Position numbers and translations under genes: made by a program | Shown: one piece after another, positions 51,907-60,949 of the stretch | How positions within the stretch are numbered: position 1 is the first letter of the stretch | Layout: each line of letters opens with the position of its first letter | The notes under the pieces: generated by a model | Told to the model about the DNA's origin: nothing | The model's input: only the letters and a program-made list of their open reading frames with translations | Database searches by the model: none | NCBI RefSeq assembly: GCF_017921835.1 | Contig: NZ_JAGEMN010000006.1 | Location: forward strand, 62,001 to 126,000 | Length of the DNA: 64,000 nt | Source: Sporosarcina sp. 6E9 | Lineage (GTDB): Bacteria; Bacillota; Bacilli; Bacillales_A; Planococcaceae | Reading direction: 5' to 3'

Positions 51907-51948
51907 AAAATAACCTTTCCTCCCAAAGTGGGCGGAAAGGTTATTTTT
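51906..51948. terminator. bidirectional terminator overlapping the end of the next gene
   Basis: AAAATAACCTTTCC pairs with GGAAAGGTTATTTT, 14 bp, with T-runs. The right arm contains the stop codon of the convergent gene at 51941. Confidence 0.9.
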
Positions 51949-52666
51949 CTGATGGTTTTAATAAATAAAAGCTAGCTCCAATAACGGCCGTAAGGAAAAG
52001 GGCAGCTGTAGAAACAAAGAGCTCATCAAAACCGTTTTTCACTGCAATGCCGATAAAAACCCATATGAATACCGCGTTAAAGGCAATATCACGATAATGA
52101 TACAAAAAGTGAAGCGCAATTGCGGTTGAAACTGTCAAATAGATGACAGCCCACAGTGAATTACTTAGCCCCCATCCGCTCCATTCATGAAAGGTGAGCA
52201 GATAATTTATGAGTTCGATTAAAGAGATGACGCTGCAGCCAAATAACAATGAAATCGGAACTCTATCCCAAAAATGATTCTCTCTTTTTGGGTACGTAAA
52301 ATAAAGAGCAGCAGTCAGCAGAAGCATTGATAGGATAACGATAAATTCTAAATTGAAAAATTCATAATGCCAAGAATAAATCATAATACTATTTAATAAT
52401 GTGATGAAAATGAATAAAATGGCTCTAATGTTCAAGATTGCTTTATTATAATTGACTTGGGTACGCCAAAAGTTATAAATCCAACCGCCGAGCAATATAT
52501 AGATGAATACCCAAATAGCTAGTACATAGCTAGCGGGTGTAAATAGAATGGGTAATCGATTCATGATTTCTGCTGCTGTTAAATTATTAAAAGGAATAGA
52601 AATTGAAATAACATAGACAGTAATCGTGAAAAGCAGTGATAACGCCATGGTGATTATTCGCAACAT
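51941..52666 (-). CDS. TspO/MBR-like tryptophan-rich membrane protein
   Basis: A 241-residue protein with about seven hydrophobic helices. NRLPILFTPASYVLAIWVFI followed by YILLGGW resembles the FTP-x-W region of TspO-type proteins. Other Trp/Tyr-rich segments are WRTQVNYNKAI and HEWSGWGLSNSLWAVIYL. It is longer than classic TspO (about 160 aa) and matches the larger Bacillales branch. Ligand or function is unknown. GGAGG precedes the ATG. Its stop codon lies within the thiT terminator. Confidence 0.7.
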   Translation of the reverse strand: MLRIITMALSLLFTITVYVISISIPFNNLTAAEIMNRLPILFTPASYVLAIWVFIYILLGGWIYNFWRTQVNYNKAILNIRAILFIFITLLNSIMIYSWHYEFFNLEFIVILSMLLLTAALYFTYPKRENHFWDRVPISLLFGCSVISLIELINYLLTFHEWSGWGLSNSLWAVIYLTVSTAIALHFLYHYRDIAFNAVFIWVFIGIAVKNGFDELFVSTAALFLTAVIGASFYLLKPSEK

Positions 52667-52773
52667 GTTAAAATCCTCCTAATAAATCAGTATACAGTTG
52701 AAAGCATGCCCGTGCGAATGTAATTATGAAACTTCTGTCACAAAAAGGATTCTTTTCGATTCTCGAAATTACA

Positions 52774-52782
52774 TGGTATAAT
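52774..52782 (+). promoter_or_regulatory. extended -10 promoter for the M3 peptidase
   Basis: TGGTATAAT is a perfect extended -10 (TGnTATAAT), 46 nt before the start codon. The -35 region is weak. Confidence 0.55.
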
Positions 52783-52828
52783 AGAGAGGTATATTTAGAA
52801 AATTGGAAATGCCTAGGGAGGAACAAAA

Positions 52829-54631
52829 ATGAATGATGTGAAGTATTCTGAAGTATGGGATTTAGATGTATTTTTTAAAGGTGGAAGCGAATCTGAAGAA
52901 TTAAGAACACATCTAAATGGTGTCGACGAGTTACTTAATTCATTAGAAAAAGAAGCGGTTAAATTTAACGTTCCCGAATCAGTAGGAGCTGCACAGAATA
53001 TTGTTAACCTAATTGAATCGATTAAAACCGTCGCGTTGAACTTATCGCAAGCAGGCGCAGTAATTGGATGTTTCATTGCGGCAGATACAACAGACAAAAA
53101 AGCGCTTTTATTGCAGGGTGAAACGAGTACGCTTGGTGCACGATTCTCGACTGCAATGTTGAAAATTCAACAAACACTTTCAAAATCGGACGATGCAGTT
53201 TGGAATAGCCTTATGGAGTCAGTTGAACTAAAAGAATTTGCATTTGTACTAACAGAGTGGCGCGAAGAGGTATCGTTAAAACTTTCGGAAGAGGAAGAAA
53301 GTTTAGTAACAGCACTAAGTGTTGACGGGTATCACGGATGGGGAAAATTGTATGATCAACTCGTTGGCGATATTAAAATTACAATTGAAGTAGACGGAGA
53401 AGAAAAAGAATTATCCGTTGGCCAGGCAGCTAACTTAAGCGCTAACTCCGATGCAGACGTTCGTAAGCGTTCTTTCGAAGCATTGGAAGCTGCATGGGAA
53501 GAGAAAGAAGACTTCTTCGCAGCTACCTTAAATCATTTGGCCGGATTTAGACTAGCCGTTTATAAAAAGCGCGGATGGGACTCTGTTCTAAAAGAACCAT
53601 TACTCACAAATCGAATGAGTGAAGATACGCTTGACGCAATGTGGGGAGCAATCGGTGCCAATAAAGCACCATTTGTTGACTATTTAAATGTGAAGGCAAA
53701 AATGCTTGGAACTGAAAAGATGAACTGGTACGACATCGATGCGCCTGTTACGGAATCGACGATGGAATTATCCTACCAAGAAGGTGCAGAGTTTATCTTG
53801 AAACATTTCGGCGAGTTCGGACCGCAACTCGAGTCGTTTTCGAGAAAAGCTTTTGAAGATCGATGGATTGAAGCTGAAGATCGTCCGAACAAACGACCGG
53901 GCGGATTCTGTACGGGAATGCCGATGTCTGAGCAATCTCGTATCTTCATGACTTATAGTGGCTCGATGTCGAATGTTGCGACACTTGCGCATGAACTAGG
54001 CCATGCGTTCCACTCGTACGCGCTCCGTCCGGTTCATTGGATGAACCGACGCTATGCGATGGGCGTAGCTGAAACGGCTTCTACTTTCGCGGAAATGATT
54101 GTTGCAGACGCGGCAGTAAAAGCAGCAGAAACAAAAGATGAAAAAATAGCCTTACTAGAAGATAAAATTCAACGAAGTGTAGCATTTTTCATGAATATTC
54201 ATTCGCGCTTCTTATTTGAAACACGTTTTTATAAAGAGCGCGAAAAAGGAATTGTTTCAGCAAGCAGATTAAATGAGCTAATGGAAGAAGCACAAAGAGA
54301 AGCTTTCGGAGATGCACTAGATACCGTTCACCCGCATTTCTGGGCGTCAAAACTTCATTTTTACATTACAAGTGTTCCATTTTACAATTTCCCGTACACG
54401 TTTGGATACTTGTTCTCTCTAAGCATTTATGCGAAAGCGTTAGAAGAAGGCGCTGGTTTTGAGGATAAATATATCGCTTTGCTCCGTGATACAGCAGTCA
54501 TGAGTGTTGAGGACCTTGCGATGAAACATCTAGCGGAAGACATTACAAAACAAGAATTCTGGGCTAAGGGCGTTGCACTATGCGTGAAAGACGTTGAGGA
54601 CTTTCTTGAACTCACTACAAAAGAAGGTTGA
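52829..54631 (+). CDS. M3 family oligoendopeptidase (PepF-like)
   Basis: A 600-residue cytoplasmic metallopeptidase. The zinc motif HELGHAFHS has His388, Glu389 and His392, and the third ligand Glu lies in AVAETASTFAEM-type sequence (GVAETASTFAEMIV) about 27 residues on. The upstream block FCTGMPMSEQSRIFMTYSGS is characteristic of the pepF/M3 group. It degrades short peptides. GGGAGG precedes the ATG. The acetyltransferase gene starts 6 nt after its stop, so the two are cotranscribed. Confidence 0.92.
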   Translation: MNDVKYSEVWDLDVFFKGGSESEELRTHLNGVDELLNSLEKEAVKFNVPESVGAAQNIVNLIESIKTVALNLSQAGAVIGCFIAADTTDKKALLLQGETSTLGARFSTAMLKIQQTLSKSDDAVWNSLMESVELKEFAFVLTEWREEVSLKLSEEEESLVTALSVDGYHGWGKLYDQLVGDIKITIEVDGEEKELSVGQAANLSANSDADVRKRSFEALEAAWEEKEDFFAATLNHLAGFRLAVYKKRGWDSVLKEPLLTNRMSEDTLDAMWGAIGANKAPFVDYLNVKAKMLGTEKMNWYDIDAPVTESTMELSYQEGAEFILKHFGEFGPQLESFSRKAFEDRWIEAEDRPNKRPGGFCTGMPMSEQSRIFMTYSGSMSNVATLAHELGHAFHSYALRPVHWMNRRYAMGVAETASTFAEMIVADAAVKAAETKDEKIALLEDKIQRSVAFFMNIHSRFLFETRFYKEREKGIVSASRLNELMEEAQREAFGDALDTVHPHFWASKLHFYITSVPFYNFPYTFGYLFSLSIYAKALEEGAGFEDKYIALLRDTAVMSVEDLAMKHLAEDITKQEFWAKGVALCVKDVEDFLELTTKEG

Positions 54632-54637
54632 TAAAAA

Positions 54638-55183
54638 ATGATTCTTCTCGAAGGTGAAAGTTGTTACTTGCGGATTTTAACTGAAGAGGATGCACCAAAC
54701 TTCACGAAATTATTAAGTGCTAATAAAAGGTATTGGTCAATATTTGAACCGAGACAAGAACCAGGATTTTACACTGTTGCAATCCAAAGAGATAAAATCA
54801 GAGAATCGCTTTTTCAGATGAGAGATCGAAGAGAATATAACTTCGGAATATTCAAAAGGGATACAAATCAATTAATTGGCCATATCTCGCTATACAGTAT
54901 TAAACGACTTCCTTTTTCCAGTGGATTCATCGGCTACTCAATCGATGAAAGGCATACTAGAAAGGGAATCGGGTCGGAAGCGGTTCGTCTTGTAACAGCA
55001 TTCGCATTCGACCGGGTCGCGCTACATCGTGTCGAAGCTTATGTTTCCCCGCGAAATAAAGGTTCGATTACCGTTCTTGAAAGATCAGGCTATCAGCTTG
55101 AAGGATTATTACGACAAATCCTCTATATAAACGGTGTGTGGGAAGATCATTATATGTATGCAATGATTGAGGACGACTTTTGA
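54638..55183 (+). CDS. GNAT N-acetyltransferase, RimJ/RimL type
   Basis: A 181-residue single GNAT domain. The acetyl-CoA loop is DERHTRKGIGSEAVRLVTAF near residue 107, and HRVEAYVSPRNKGSITVLER-GY lies near 130, the standard RimJ/L pattern (N-terminal protein or ribosomal-protein acetylation). LEGESCYLRILTEEDAP is the family start. A weak AAGG precedes the ATG, so translation may depend on coupling to the upstream peptidase gene, which ends 6 nt earlier. Confidence 0.9.
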   Translation: MILLEGESCYLRILTEEDAPNFTKLLSANKRYWSIFEPRQEPGFYTVAIQRDKIRESLFQMRDRREYNFGIFKRDTNQLIGHISLYSIKRLPFSSGFIGYSIDERHTRKGIGSEAVRLVTAFAFDRVALHRVEAYVSPRNKGSITVLERSGYQLEGLLRQILYINGVWEDHYMYAMIEDDF

Positions 55184-55222
55184 AAGGGTAAGACCGCTTT
55201 GCGGAAACTAAAAGCAAAATTA

Positions 55223-55256
55223 AAAAGCCGATTCCGGTAAAAAGGAATCGGCTTTT
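55223..55256. terminator. bidirectional terminator
   Basis: AAAAGCCGATTCC pairs with GGAATCGGCTTTT around GGTAAAAA. It is flanked by A and T residues, between convergent genes. Confidence 0.9.
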
Positions 55257-55297
55257 GCTTATTATTTTGTAGATTGCCCGGGAAATATGTCGAATAC

Positions 55298-55864
55298 CTA
55301 ATTATTTTCATACCCGTCAATAATGGTATCCAATTCACCGGTTGTCGGGTTAATAACCAATCCATGAATAGGAACTTTTGGATCCATCAATGGGTGATTT
55401 CGTACCTGTTCCACACTAGCTTTAACACTCTCGTTTACATCTTCGAATCCATGTAGCCATCCTTCCATATCAATGCCTGAATATTGAAGGGTTTTGAAAA
55501 GGCTTTTGTCGATTCCACGTTCAACCATATCTTCGATGATATGCTCAGTGTCAATCGAATTCATCCCGCAGTCATGATGTCCGATGATAAATACTTCATC
55601 GGCTTGAAGTTCATAGACCGCAATAAGAATGCTACGCATGATTCCACCGAAAGGATGCGTAACTACAGCGCCAGCACTTTTGATGATCTTGGCGTCGCCA
55701 TTTTTTAGGTTCATTGATTTGAGTAGAAGTTCCGTAAGGCGTGTGTCCATGCATGTTAAAATAACGATTCTTTTATCAGGGAATTTCGTTGTAGAATACT
55801 GTTCGTATTCTTTTTCATTCACAAACTGCTGATTATGTTCAAGTATTTCACCAAGAAGTGTCAT
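55298..55864 (-). CDS. beta-class carbonic anhydrase
   Basis: A 188-residue beta-carbonic anhydrase-like protein. Zinc ligands: Cys in LTCMDTR with the Asp/Arg dyad, then His and Cys in IIGHHDCGM. KSAGAVVTHPFGG is the substrate-pocket block. It belongs to the small YvdA/YtiB-like branch. It interconverts carbon dioxide and bicarbonate. ATG at 55864 (GGGAG 8 nt upstream) is preferred to 55879. Monocistronic. Confidence 0.9.
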   Translation of the reverse strand: MTLLGEILEHNQQFVNEKEYEQYSTTKFPDKRIVILTCMDTRLTELLLKSMNLKNGDAKIIKSAGAVVTHPFGGIMRSILIAVYELQADEVFIIGHHDCGMNSIDTEHIIEDMVERGIDKSLFKTLQYSGIDMEGWLHGFEDVNESVKASVEQVRNHPLMDPKVPIHGLVINPTTGELDTIIDGYENN

Positions 55865-55941
55865 AGAAAAAGCTCCCATCTGTTTGGATTTCAGCCTCGG
55901 GCGGTTGCCTCCGGTTTCATTCTACCCATTGTACTGAAAAA

Positions 55942-55976
55942 AGGGGAAAAAGAAAAGAGCTGCCTATGCAGCTCTT
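55942..55976 (-). terminator. terminator of the small membrane-protein gene
   Basis: On the minus strand AAGAGCTGC pairs with GCAGCTCTT around ATAG. A long T-rich tract follows. Confidence 0.85.
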
Positions 55977-55983
55977 AGTAATC

Positions 55984-56124
55984 TTAGTAATTTGTATCTG
56001 GTTTAGGATCTATTTTAGTCGCTTCAGAAGAATCAAATGCTTTAACTAGAAAATGCATGATGAATCCTGCTGATAGACCAAGCATTACCATGTATCCAAT
56101 AACTGTTAAGTACATTAAGCCCAT
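55984..56124 (-). CDS. small single-helix membrane protein (46 aa)
   Basis: MGLMYLTVIGYMVMLGLSAG and on, ending DSSEATKIDPKPDTNY. One transmembrane helix is followed by a short charged tail. GAGAGGGG is correctly spaced before the ATG and a terminator follows directly, which together support a real gene. It resembles small subunits of membrane complexes (for example short helper proteins of transporters or cytochrome oxidases), but I cannot name a family. Confidence 0.65.
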   Translation of the reverse strand: MGLMYLTVIGYMVMLGLSAGFIMHFLVKAFDSSEATKIDPKPDTNY

Positions 56125-56245
56125 ATCATTGACCCCTCTCATTATCATAATCATAATCTCTCTATCTGTATTATACCTTATTTAGATGAAAAATTTAAGG
56201 GGTTCGTGAACAATCGTAATCAATTGTGACAAATCATTGAACGAT

Positions 56246-57478
56246 TTAAAACGCCCAGTTGCCTTTGCGGAATACAGCCTCTGTCGAACCATCTTCATTT
56301 ACGCCGTCAATATCCATATCCTCGGATCCGACCATAAAATCGACATGGGTAATACTTTGGTTCAATCCGTGTTTCTCAAGATCTTCCCGGGCCATTGTTT
56401 TTCCGCCTTCTAGACAAAATGCATATGCACTGCCTAGCGCGAAGTGGTTTGATGCATTTTCATCAAACAATGTATTGTAAAATAACACATTTGATTGTGA
56501 AATAGGGGAGGCATGCGGAACCAGCGCAACCTCGCCAAGTCGTTTCGCACCTTCATCGGTATCGATTAAGCGTTCCAATACTTCCTGACCTTGTTCGGCT
56601 GAAATGTCAGTCACACGGCCATTTTCAAAAATGATTTTAAAGTTATCGATAATGTTACCGCCGTAGCTTAATGGCTTTGTGCTTGATACGTAGCCGTTAA
56701 CGCCATCTTTATGCGGTACTGTAAATACTTCTTCTGTCGGCATATTCGCCATAAATTCATGACCTTTTTCGTTTAGGCTACCTGCTCCGCACCACAAATG
56801 ACCTGCGGGTAGTTCAACAACCAAATCTGTCCCTGGTGAACGGTAATGCAATTTCTTATAACGTTTTTCGTTCAAATAATCTACTTTTTCATGCAATGTT
56901 TTATCATGGTCAATCCAAGATTGAACTGGATTTTCAGTATCCGCTCTAACGGCTTTAAAAATCGCATCCCAAAGAGCGGGAACTTGTTCTTCGTCAGATA
57001 GCTCAGGGAAGACTTTTGCTGCCCATGCTTTTGAAGGTGTGGCAACAACTGTCCAGCTAAATTTATCGGCCTGCATATCTTGACGGAATTTATCGAGTGC
57101 AATTCCCGATGATTTTTGTGCTTCGCTAATCCGGGATGGTTCAATACCTTGTAATAAATCTGGACTTTGAGACATGATACTCATAAATGCGGCCCCTTTT
57201 GCACCGAGTTGTTCACGCTCCATAACTTTCCACTCAGGGAACTCGGAGAATGAATCAGCCGGCGCTTTTTCAAAACGCAGACGTGAAATTACATCATCGG
57301 AAAAGTCTACGATGACTTGTCGTGCACCTGCATCATAGGCTTTTTCAGTGACTAAGCGAACAAATTCAACTGCATCCGTTGAAGCGCTAATAAAAAGATA
57401 TTGATCCGGTTGAATATTGACGCCTACCTTAACGGCTAATTCAGCGTAATTAGTAAGCTGTTGTTCAAATGTGGACAT
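56246..57478 (-). CDS. M29 family aminopeptidase (AmpS/PepS)
   Basis: A 410-residue thermophilic-type M29 metalloaminopeptidase that releases N-terminal residues from peptides in the cytoplasm. The family blocks are ELPAGHLWCGAGSLNEKGHE, NMPTEEVFTVPHKDGVNGYV, HASPISQSNVLFYNTLFDEN, then NHFALGSAYAF and ITHVDFMVGSEDMDIDG. They supply the Glu/His/Asp ligands of the two-metal site. ATG at 57478 (AAAGGAG 8 nt upstream) is preferred to upstream Met codons. Monocistronic. Confidence 0.93.
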   Translation of the reverse strand: MSTFEQQLTNYAELAVKVGVNIQPDQYLFISASTDAVEFVRLVTEKAYDAGARQVIVDFSDDVISRLRFEKAPADSFSEFPEWKVMEREQLGAKGAAFMSIMSQSPDLLQGIEPSRISEAQKSSGIALDKFRQDMQADKFSWTVVATPSKAWAAKVFPELSDEEQVPALWDAIFKAVRADTENPVQSWIDHDKTLHEKVDYLNEKRYKKLHYRSPGTDLVVELPAGHLWCGAGSLNEKGHEFMANMPTEEVFTVPHKDGVNGYVSSTKPLSYGGNIIDNFKIIFENGRVTDISAEQGQEVLERLIDTDEGAKRLGEVALVPHASPISQSNVLFYNTLFDENASNHFALGSAYAFCLEGGKTMAREDLEKHGLNQSITHVDFMVGSEDMDIDGVNEDGSTEAVFRKGNWAF

Positions 57479-57591
57479 GTACATTACTCCTTTCGATATA
57501 CTGTTAATAGTACCAATTTTCAACCACAAGGTACACATTATTTTGTGAATTGAGTCATAGAGTATTTAGAAAGTTCTTTCGGGGGAATAAA

Positions 57592-57632
57592 AAAGAAGCT
57601 TTCTCTTCCAATTGGAAAGAAAGCTTCTTCTC
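57592..57632 (-). terminator. terminator after the DUF1128 gene
   Basis: AAGAAGCTTTCT pairs with AGAAAGCTTCTT around a 13-nt partly palindromic loop. A T-run is present on the minus strand. Confidence 0.85.
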
Positions 57633-57634
57633 CT

Positions 57635-57856
57635 TTAATTTCGTAAAGCTCCCAGTTCTGCAGCGATGGCTTCGATTTCATTCGAACTGATATGATTACG
57701 CTTCATGACCATATTGTACATATAGAGCAAATCGTCGTATTTATCAGTGTCGAAGTGTTCCGCTTTCATCGCATCAACATTAACCATACGAAGTTTTTCT
57801 TTGATCTGCTCAACCATATACATTACATTTTCCTCTGAAGGTTTTGTTAAATCCAT
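57635..57856 (-). CDS. DUF1128 protein (YfkK-like)
   Basis: A 73-residue helical cytoplasmic protein: MVEQIKEKLRMVNVDAMKAE, then FDTDKYDDLLYMYNMVMKRN and SNEIEAIAAELGALR. The pattern fits DUF1128, a small Bacillales family of unknown role. ATG at 57856 is chosen with GAAAGGCGG-type site upstream; the longer frame from 57886 has no signal. It lies beside the M29 aminopeptidase and is followed at once by a terminator. Confidence 0.85.
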   Translation of the reverse strand: MDLTKPSEENVMYMVEQIKEKLRMVNVDAMKAEHFDTDKYDDLLYMYNMVMKRNHISSNEIEAIAAELGALRN

Positions 57857-57930
57857 GATTAGTAGCCGCCTTTCATTAACTGTCACTTATCATTTCATTA
57901 TATCTTAAACCTGTCAAATGGAAAGTACAA

Positions 57931-59292
57931 TTATAGATTAGACTTCTTCGCCGCTTCTTCTTCCTTAATTTTTGCTTGGACTCTTTTGGTCTCATAAATG
58001 ATGACCCCGGATAATCCCAAGAGTCCAATTAAGTTCGGGATTGCCATTAGACCATTCAACACATCGGCGAGTGCCCAAATTACATCAAGGGAGGCTGTCG
58101 CACCTACAAAGATAAATAGCACGAAAGCAAGTCTGTAAAAGCGAACTGCTAAAACGTTCGGGAATAAATATTGGAAACATTTTTCGCCGTAATAGCCCCA
58201 ACCGAAAATAGTAGATGTTGCAAAGAATATTAGACCGATAGAAACAACAATTGGACCAGCACCGCCTAGGAATTCACCAAAAGCCGCTGCAGTTAAAGCG
58301 CCTGCTTCAATGGATGTATCTTTCCACTGTCCGGACATAACAATAGTAATACCGGTAATTGAACAAATGATAAGTGTGTCAAATAGAACTTGTGTCATTG
58401 AAACAAGTGCTTGTCTGCCAGGCATATCTGTTTTTGCTGCAGCCGCTGCGATTGGTGCAGATCCAAGACCAGCTTCGTTTGAGAACAGTCCGCGTGCAAC
58501 CCCAAAACGAATTGCCGCTCCAATTGAGCCACCAACTGCAGCTTCCCCCGTAAACGCAAATTTGAAAATCATGCCTAACGCTTCGGGAACAAGGTTGATG
58601 TTTAGTATCATGACAATTGCACCAGCGATTAGATAAAAGAGTGCCATAATTGGTACGAAAAATGCAGTGACGCGTCCAATTACCTTAATACCTCCTAGAA
58701 TAACAGATCCTGCTAGTAAGACTAGTACGAGACCGGTAGCCCAGTGAGGAAAAGAAAACGTTTGAGACATTACATCTGCAACAGCCTTTGCTTGTGTACC
58801 GTTACCGATACCGAATGCTGCTAGCGCACCAAATATTGCAAAAAGAACGCCAAGCCATTTCTGTTTTAGCCCATGTTCAAGATAATACATCGGGCCGCCT
58901 GCCATTTGCCCATTGGCGTCTTTAACACGGTATTTAACCGCAAGAATGGCTTCACCGTATTTTGTAGCCATTCCAAAAAATCCAGCCATCCACATCCAGA
59001 AGATTGCCCCCGGTCCTCCGAGTACGACAGCTGTAGCGACACCTACAATGTTACCGACACCTACAGTGGCAGCCATTGCAGTCATAAGCGCTTGGAAATG
59101 TGAAATGTCTCCCTCTGATTTCTTATCTTGGTTTCTAGAGAATACTAGTTTTAAAGCGTAAGGTAGTAATCTTAATTGAATGATTCCTAGTCTCGCTGTT
59201 AAATAGATTCCAGTACCCACAAGCAGGATAAGTAAAGGTGGACCCCATATGATGCCACCGATATAATCCAGAAATTCTTTAAAACTCCCCAT
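57931..59292 (-). CDS. sodium:alanine/glycine symporter, AGCS family
   Basis: A 453-residue transporter with about 11 helices. AGCS blocks: GPPLLILLVGTGIYLTARLG at the start, GDISHFQALMTAMAATVGVG near 75, GNIVGVATAVVLGGPGAIFW near 95, and GLFSNEAGLGSAPIAAAAAK near 275. It imports alanine or glycine with Na+. ATG at 59292 has GGAGGG 7 nt upstream. The C-terminus is charged (KIKEEEAAKK). Monocistronic. Confidence 0.93.
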   Translation of the reverse strand: MGSFKEFLDYIGGIIWGPPLLILLVGTGIYLTARLGIIQLRLLPYALKLVFSRNQDKKSEGDISHFQALMTAMAATVGVGNIVGVATAVVLGGPGAIFWMWMAGFFGMATKYGEAILAVKYRVKDANGQMAGGPMYYLEHGLKQKWLGVLFAIFGALAAFGIGNGTQAKAVADVMSQTFSFPHWATGLVLVLLAGSVILGGIKVIGRVTAFFVPIMALFYLIAGAIVMILNINLVPEALGMIFKFAFTGEAAVGGSIGAAIRFGVARGLFSNEAGLGSAPIAAAAAKTDMPGRQALVSMTQVLFDTLIICSITGITIVMSGQWKDTSIEAGALTAAAFGEFLGGAGPIVVSIGLIFFATSTIFGWGYYGEKCFQYLFPNVLAVRFYRLAFVLFIFVGATASLDVIWALADVLNGLMAIPNLIGLLGLSGVIIYETKRVQAKIKEEEAAKKSNL

Positions 59293-59521
59293 TTCAATCC
59301 CTCCAATTTGTCTATAGAAATAATTAAGGTTGTCCAGTTTCAAAAGTTAATATATTATGATCAACTCCCTATGAATCTATAATATTATGCTTATTCACAA
59401 TCTTCTAAAACAATGCGTGAATAGTCAAGCTTTATTTTTATTATTTACCAACGCATGTTTTTTCCTATATCATTAGGGGTATAATGCAGTATGCAAATTC
59501 TTTATAAATGGAGGGTATTCA

Positions 59522-59896
59522 ATGAGTGGAAATAAGTTAGGGAAGTACATCTTTTTTGGTGCATTGGTAGGTGGGTTAATCAGTCTATGCGACAGAACGA
59601 CACGAGACGATATCATGAATAAATCCAGAAATTTCGTGTATGATGTTCGTTATTATTCGAAAAATCCGGAAGCTGTTAAATTCAAGCTTCAAGAAAAATC
59701 GGAAAAGTATCAATCGATTTATGAACAAGTTGCCAGTGATGCGACTTATTTCAAAGCAAAAATGGATGAATTAAAAGCGCTTAGCCCTCAAGTAAAGGAA
59801 TTAGTCGTTGACACAAAGGAAGCATTTACTGAAGCAAAGGATGATTATAAAGCAATGGTGAGCGAGGGGTCTATCAGCGATTCAACGGAAAAGTAA
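59522..59896 (+). CDS. YtxH-like small membrane-associated protein
   Basis: A 124-residue protein. The N-terminal hydrophobic Gly-rich segment (KLGKYIFFGALVGGLISLCD) resembles YtxH/gas-vesicle-like proteins and is followed by a long amphipathic, coiled-coil-like region (EKSEKYQSIYEQVASDATYF and on). In Bacillus a similar protein (YhaH type) responds to stress. GGAGGG precedes the ATG. It is 26 nt upstream of the YihY gene and is probably cotranscribed with it. Confidence 0.75.
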   Translation: MSGNKLGKYIFFGALVGGLISLCDRTTRDDIMNKSRNFVYDVRYYSKNPEAVKFKLQEKSEKYQSIYEQVASDATYFKAKMDELKALSPQVKELVVDTKEAFTEAKDDYKAMVSEGSISDSTEK

Positions 59897-59922
59897 GGGA
59901 TGAAGAAAGGAGTGAAGATACA

Positions 59923-60933
59923 ATGAAAAATAAAAAATCAAATACTCCTAAAAATAAATCAGCTATCAAACAAAAGATTGTAGAAAAGAAAAAACAAAAG
60001 ATCAGTAATTCCAGTATTCAAAACTTAGCAATCGTAAAATTCATGGATGATGTCAAAGAAGGAGATTTGGATAAATTTGATGTGACAACTGTTAGTGGAT
60101 TTTTAAAAGAGTTACTCACACGAATAAGGAAAGTCGATGTTACGGGCCTAGGGTCACAGCTCGCTTTCTTTTTCTTGTTATCTCTTTTTCCTCTATTAAT
60201 CTTTCTATTTACGCTGTTGCCCTATTTAAATTTAGACCAGTCAGAAATATTTCTGTTTATCAGAGATTATGCGCCCGAAAGTGTAGCATTGCTAATTGAA
60301 GACACAATTGGCGAAATCTTAAATAATCGCAATACCGGTTTACTTTCAATCGGGGCACTAGCAACAGTGTGGTCCGCATCAAAAGGAATGAATGCACTGA
60401 CAAAAGCATTGAATCGTTCTTATTTTACAGAGGAATCACGGTCTTTTATTGTCGCGCGTTCGATGTCGGTCGTCTTCACAATCATGCTCACAACAGTCCT
60501 TATTGTGGCACTTGTATTACCGGTATTCGGTAAACAGATTGGCATCTTCGCATTTTCGTATCTGGGATTAGAAGCGGGTTTTCTTTCATTATGGAATAAC
60601 TTGAGATGGATCATTCCGCCAATTTTGCTGTTCAGTGTTTTTACACTTCTATACTGGCTCGTGCCGAACCTGAAGTTGCATATTAAAAGCGTCTTATTCG
60701 GAGCTGCTTTTGCAACATTAGGTTGGATACTAACGTCGATTGGATTCTCGTATTATGTTAGTAGTTTCGGTAACTACTCGGGAACATATGGGAGCATCGG
60801 TGCAATCATCGTATTAATGATGTGGTTATATTTCTCAGCCATTATTCTGATGCTTGGCGGTCAAATCAATGCAGTAATGAGTGAGCGCAGACAAGCGATT
60901 GCAGCGAAAAAGAAAAGCAAAGCGGTCACTTGA
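59923..60933 (+). CDS. YihY/BrkB family inner-membrane protein
   Basis: A 336-residue protein with six helices. It has a basic N-terminal tail rich in Lys/Asn (KNKKSNTPKNKSAIKQ). YihY blocks are LGSQLAFFFLLSLFPLLIFL near 78, LLSIGALATVWSASKGMNAL near 145, and SSFGNYSGTYGSIGAIIVLM-MWLY near 285. The family was once thought to be RNase BN but that was not upheld; its role is unknown (Bacillus YhjD type). AAAGGAG precedes the ATG. The final codons form one arm of the terminator. Confidence 0.9.
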   Translation: MKNKKSNTPKNKSAIKQKIVEKKKQKISNSSIQNLAIVKFMDDVKEGDLDKFDVTTVSGFLKELLTRIRKVDVTGLGSQLAFFFLLSLFPLLIFLFTLLPYLNLDQSEIFLFIRDYAPESVALLIEDTIGEILNNRNTGLLSIGALATVWSASKGMNALTKALNRSYFTEESRSFIVARSMSVVFTIMLTTVLIVALVLPVFGKQIGIFAFSYLGLEAGFLSLWNNLRWIIPPILLFSVFTLLYWLVPNLKLHIKSVLFGAAFATLGWILTSIGFSYYVSSFGNYSGTYGSIGAIIVLMMWLYFSAIILMLGGQINAVMSERRQAIAAKKKSKAVT

Positions 60934-60949
60934 CCGCTTTGCTTTTTTT
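60913..60949. terminator. terminator embedded in the ends of two convergent genes
   Basis: AAAGCAAAGCGGTCA pairs with TGACCGCTTTGCTTT, a perfect 15-bp stem, followed by T residues. The left arm lies in the YihY coding region and the T-run touches the stop codon of the ATPase. Confidence 0.9.
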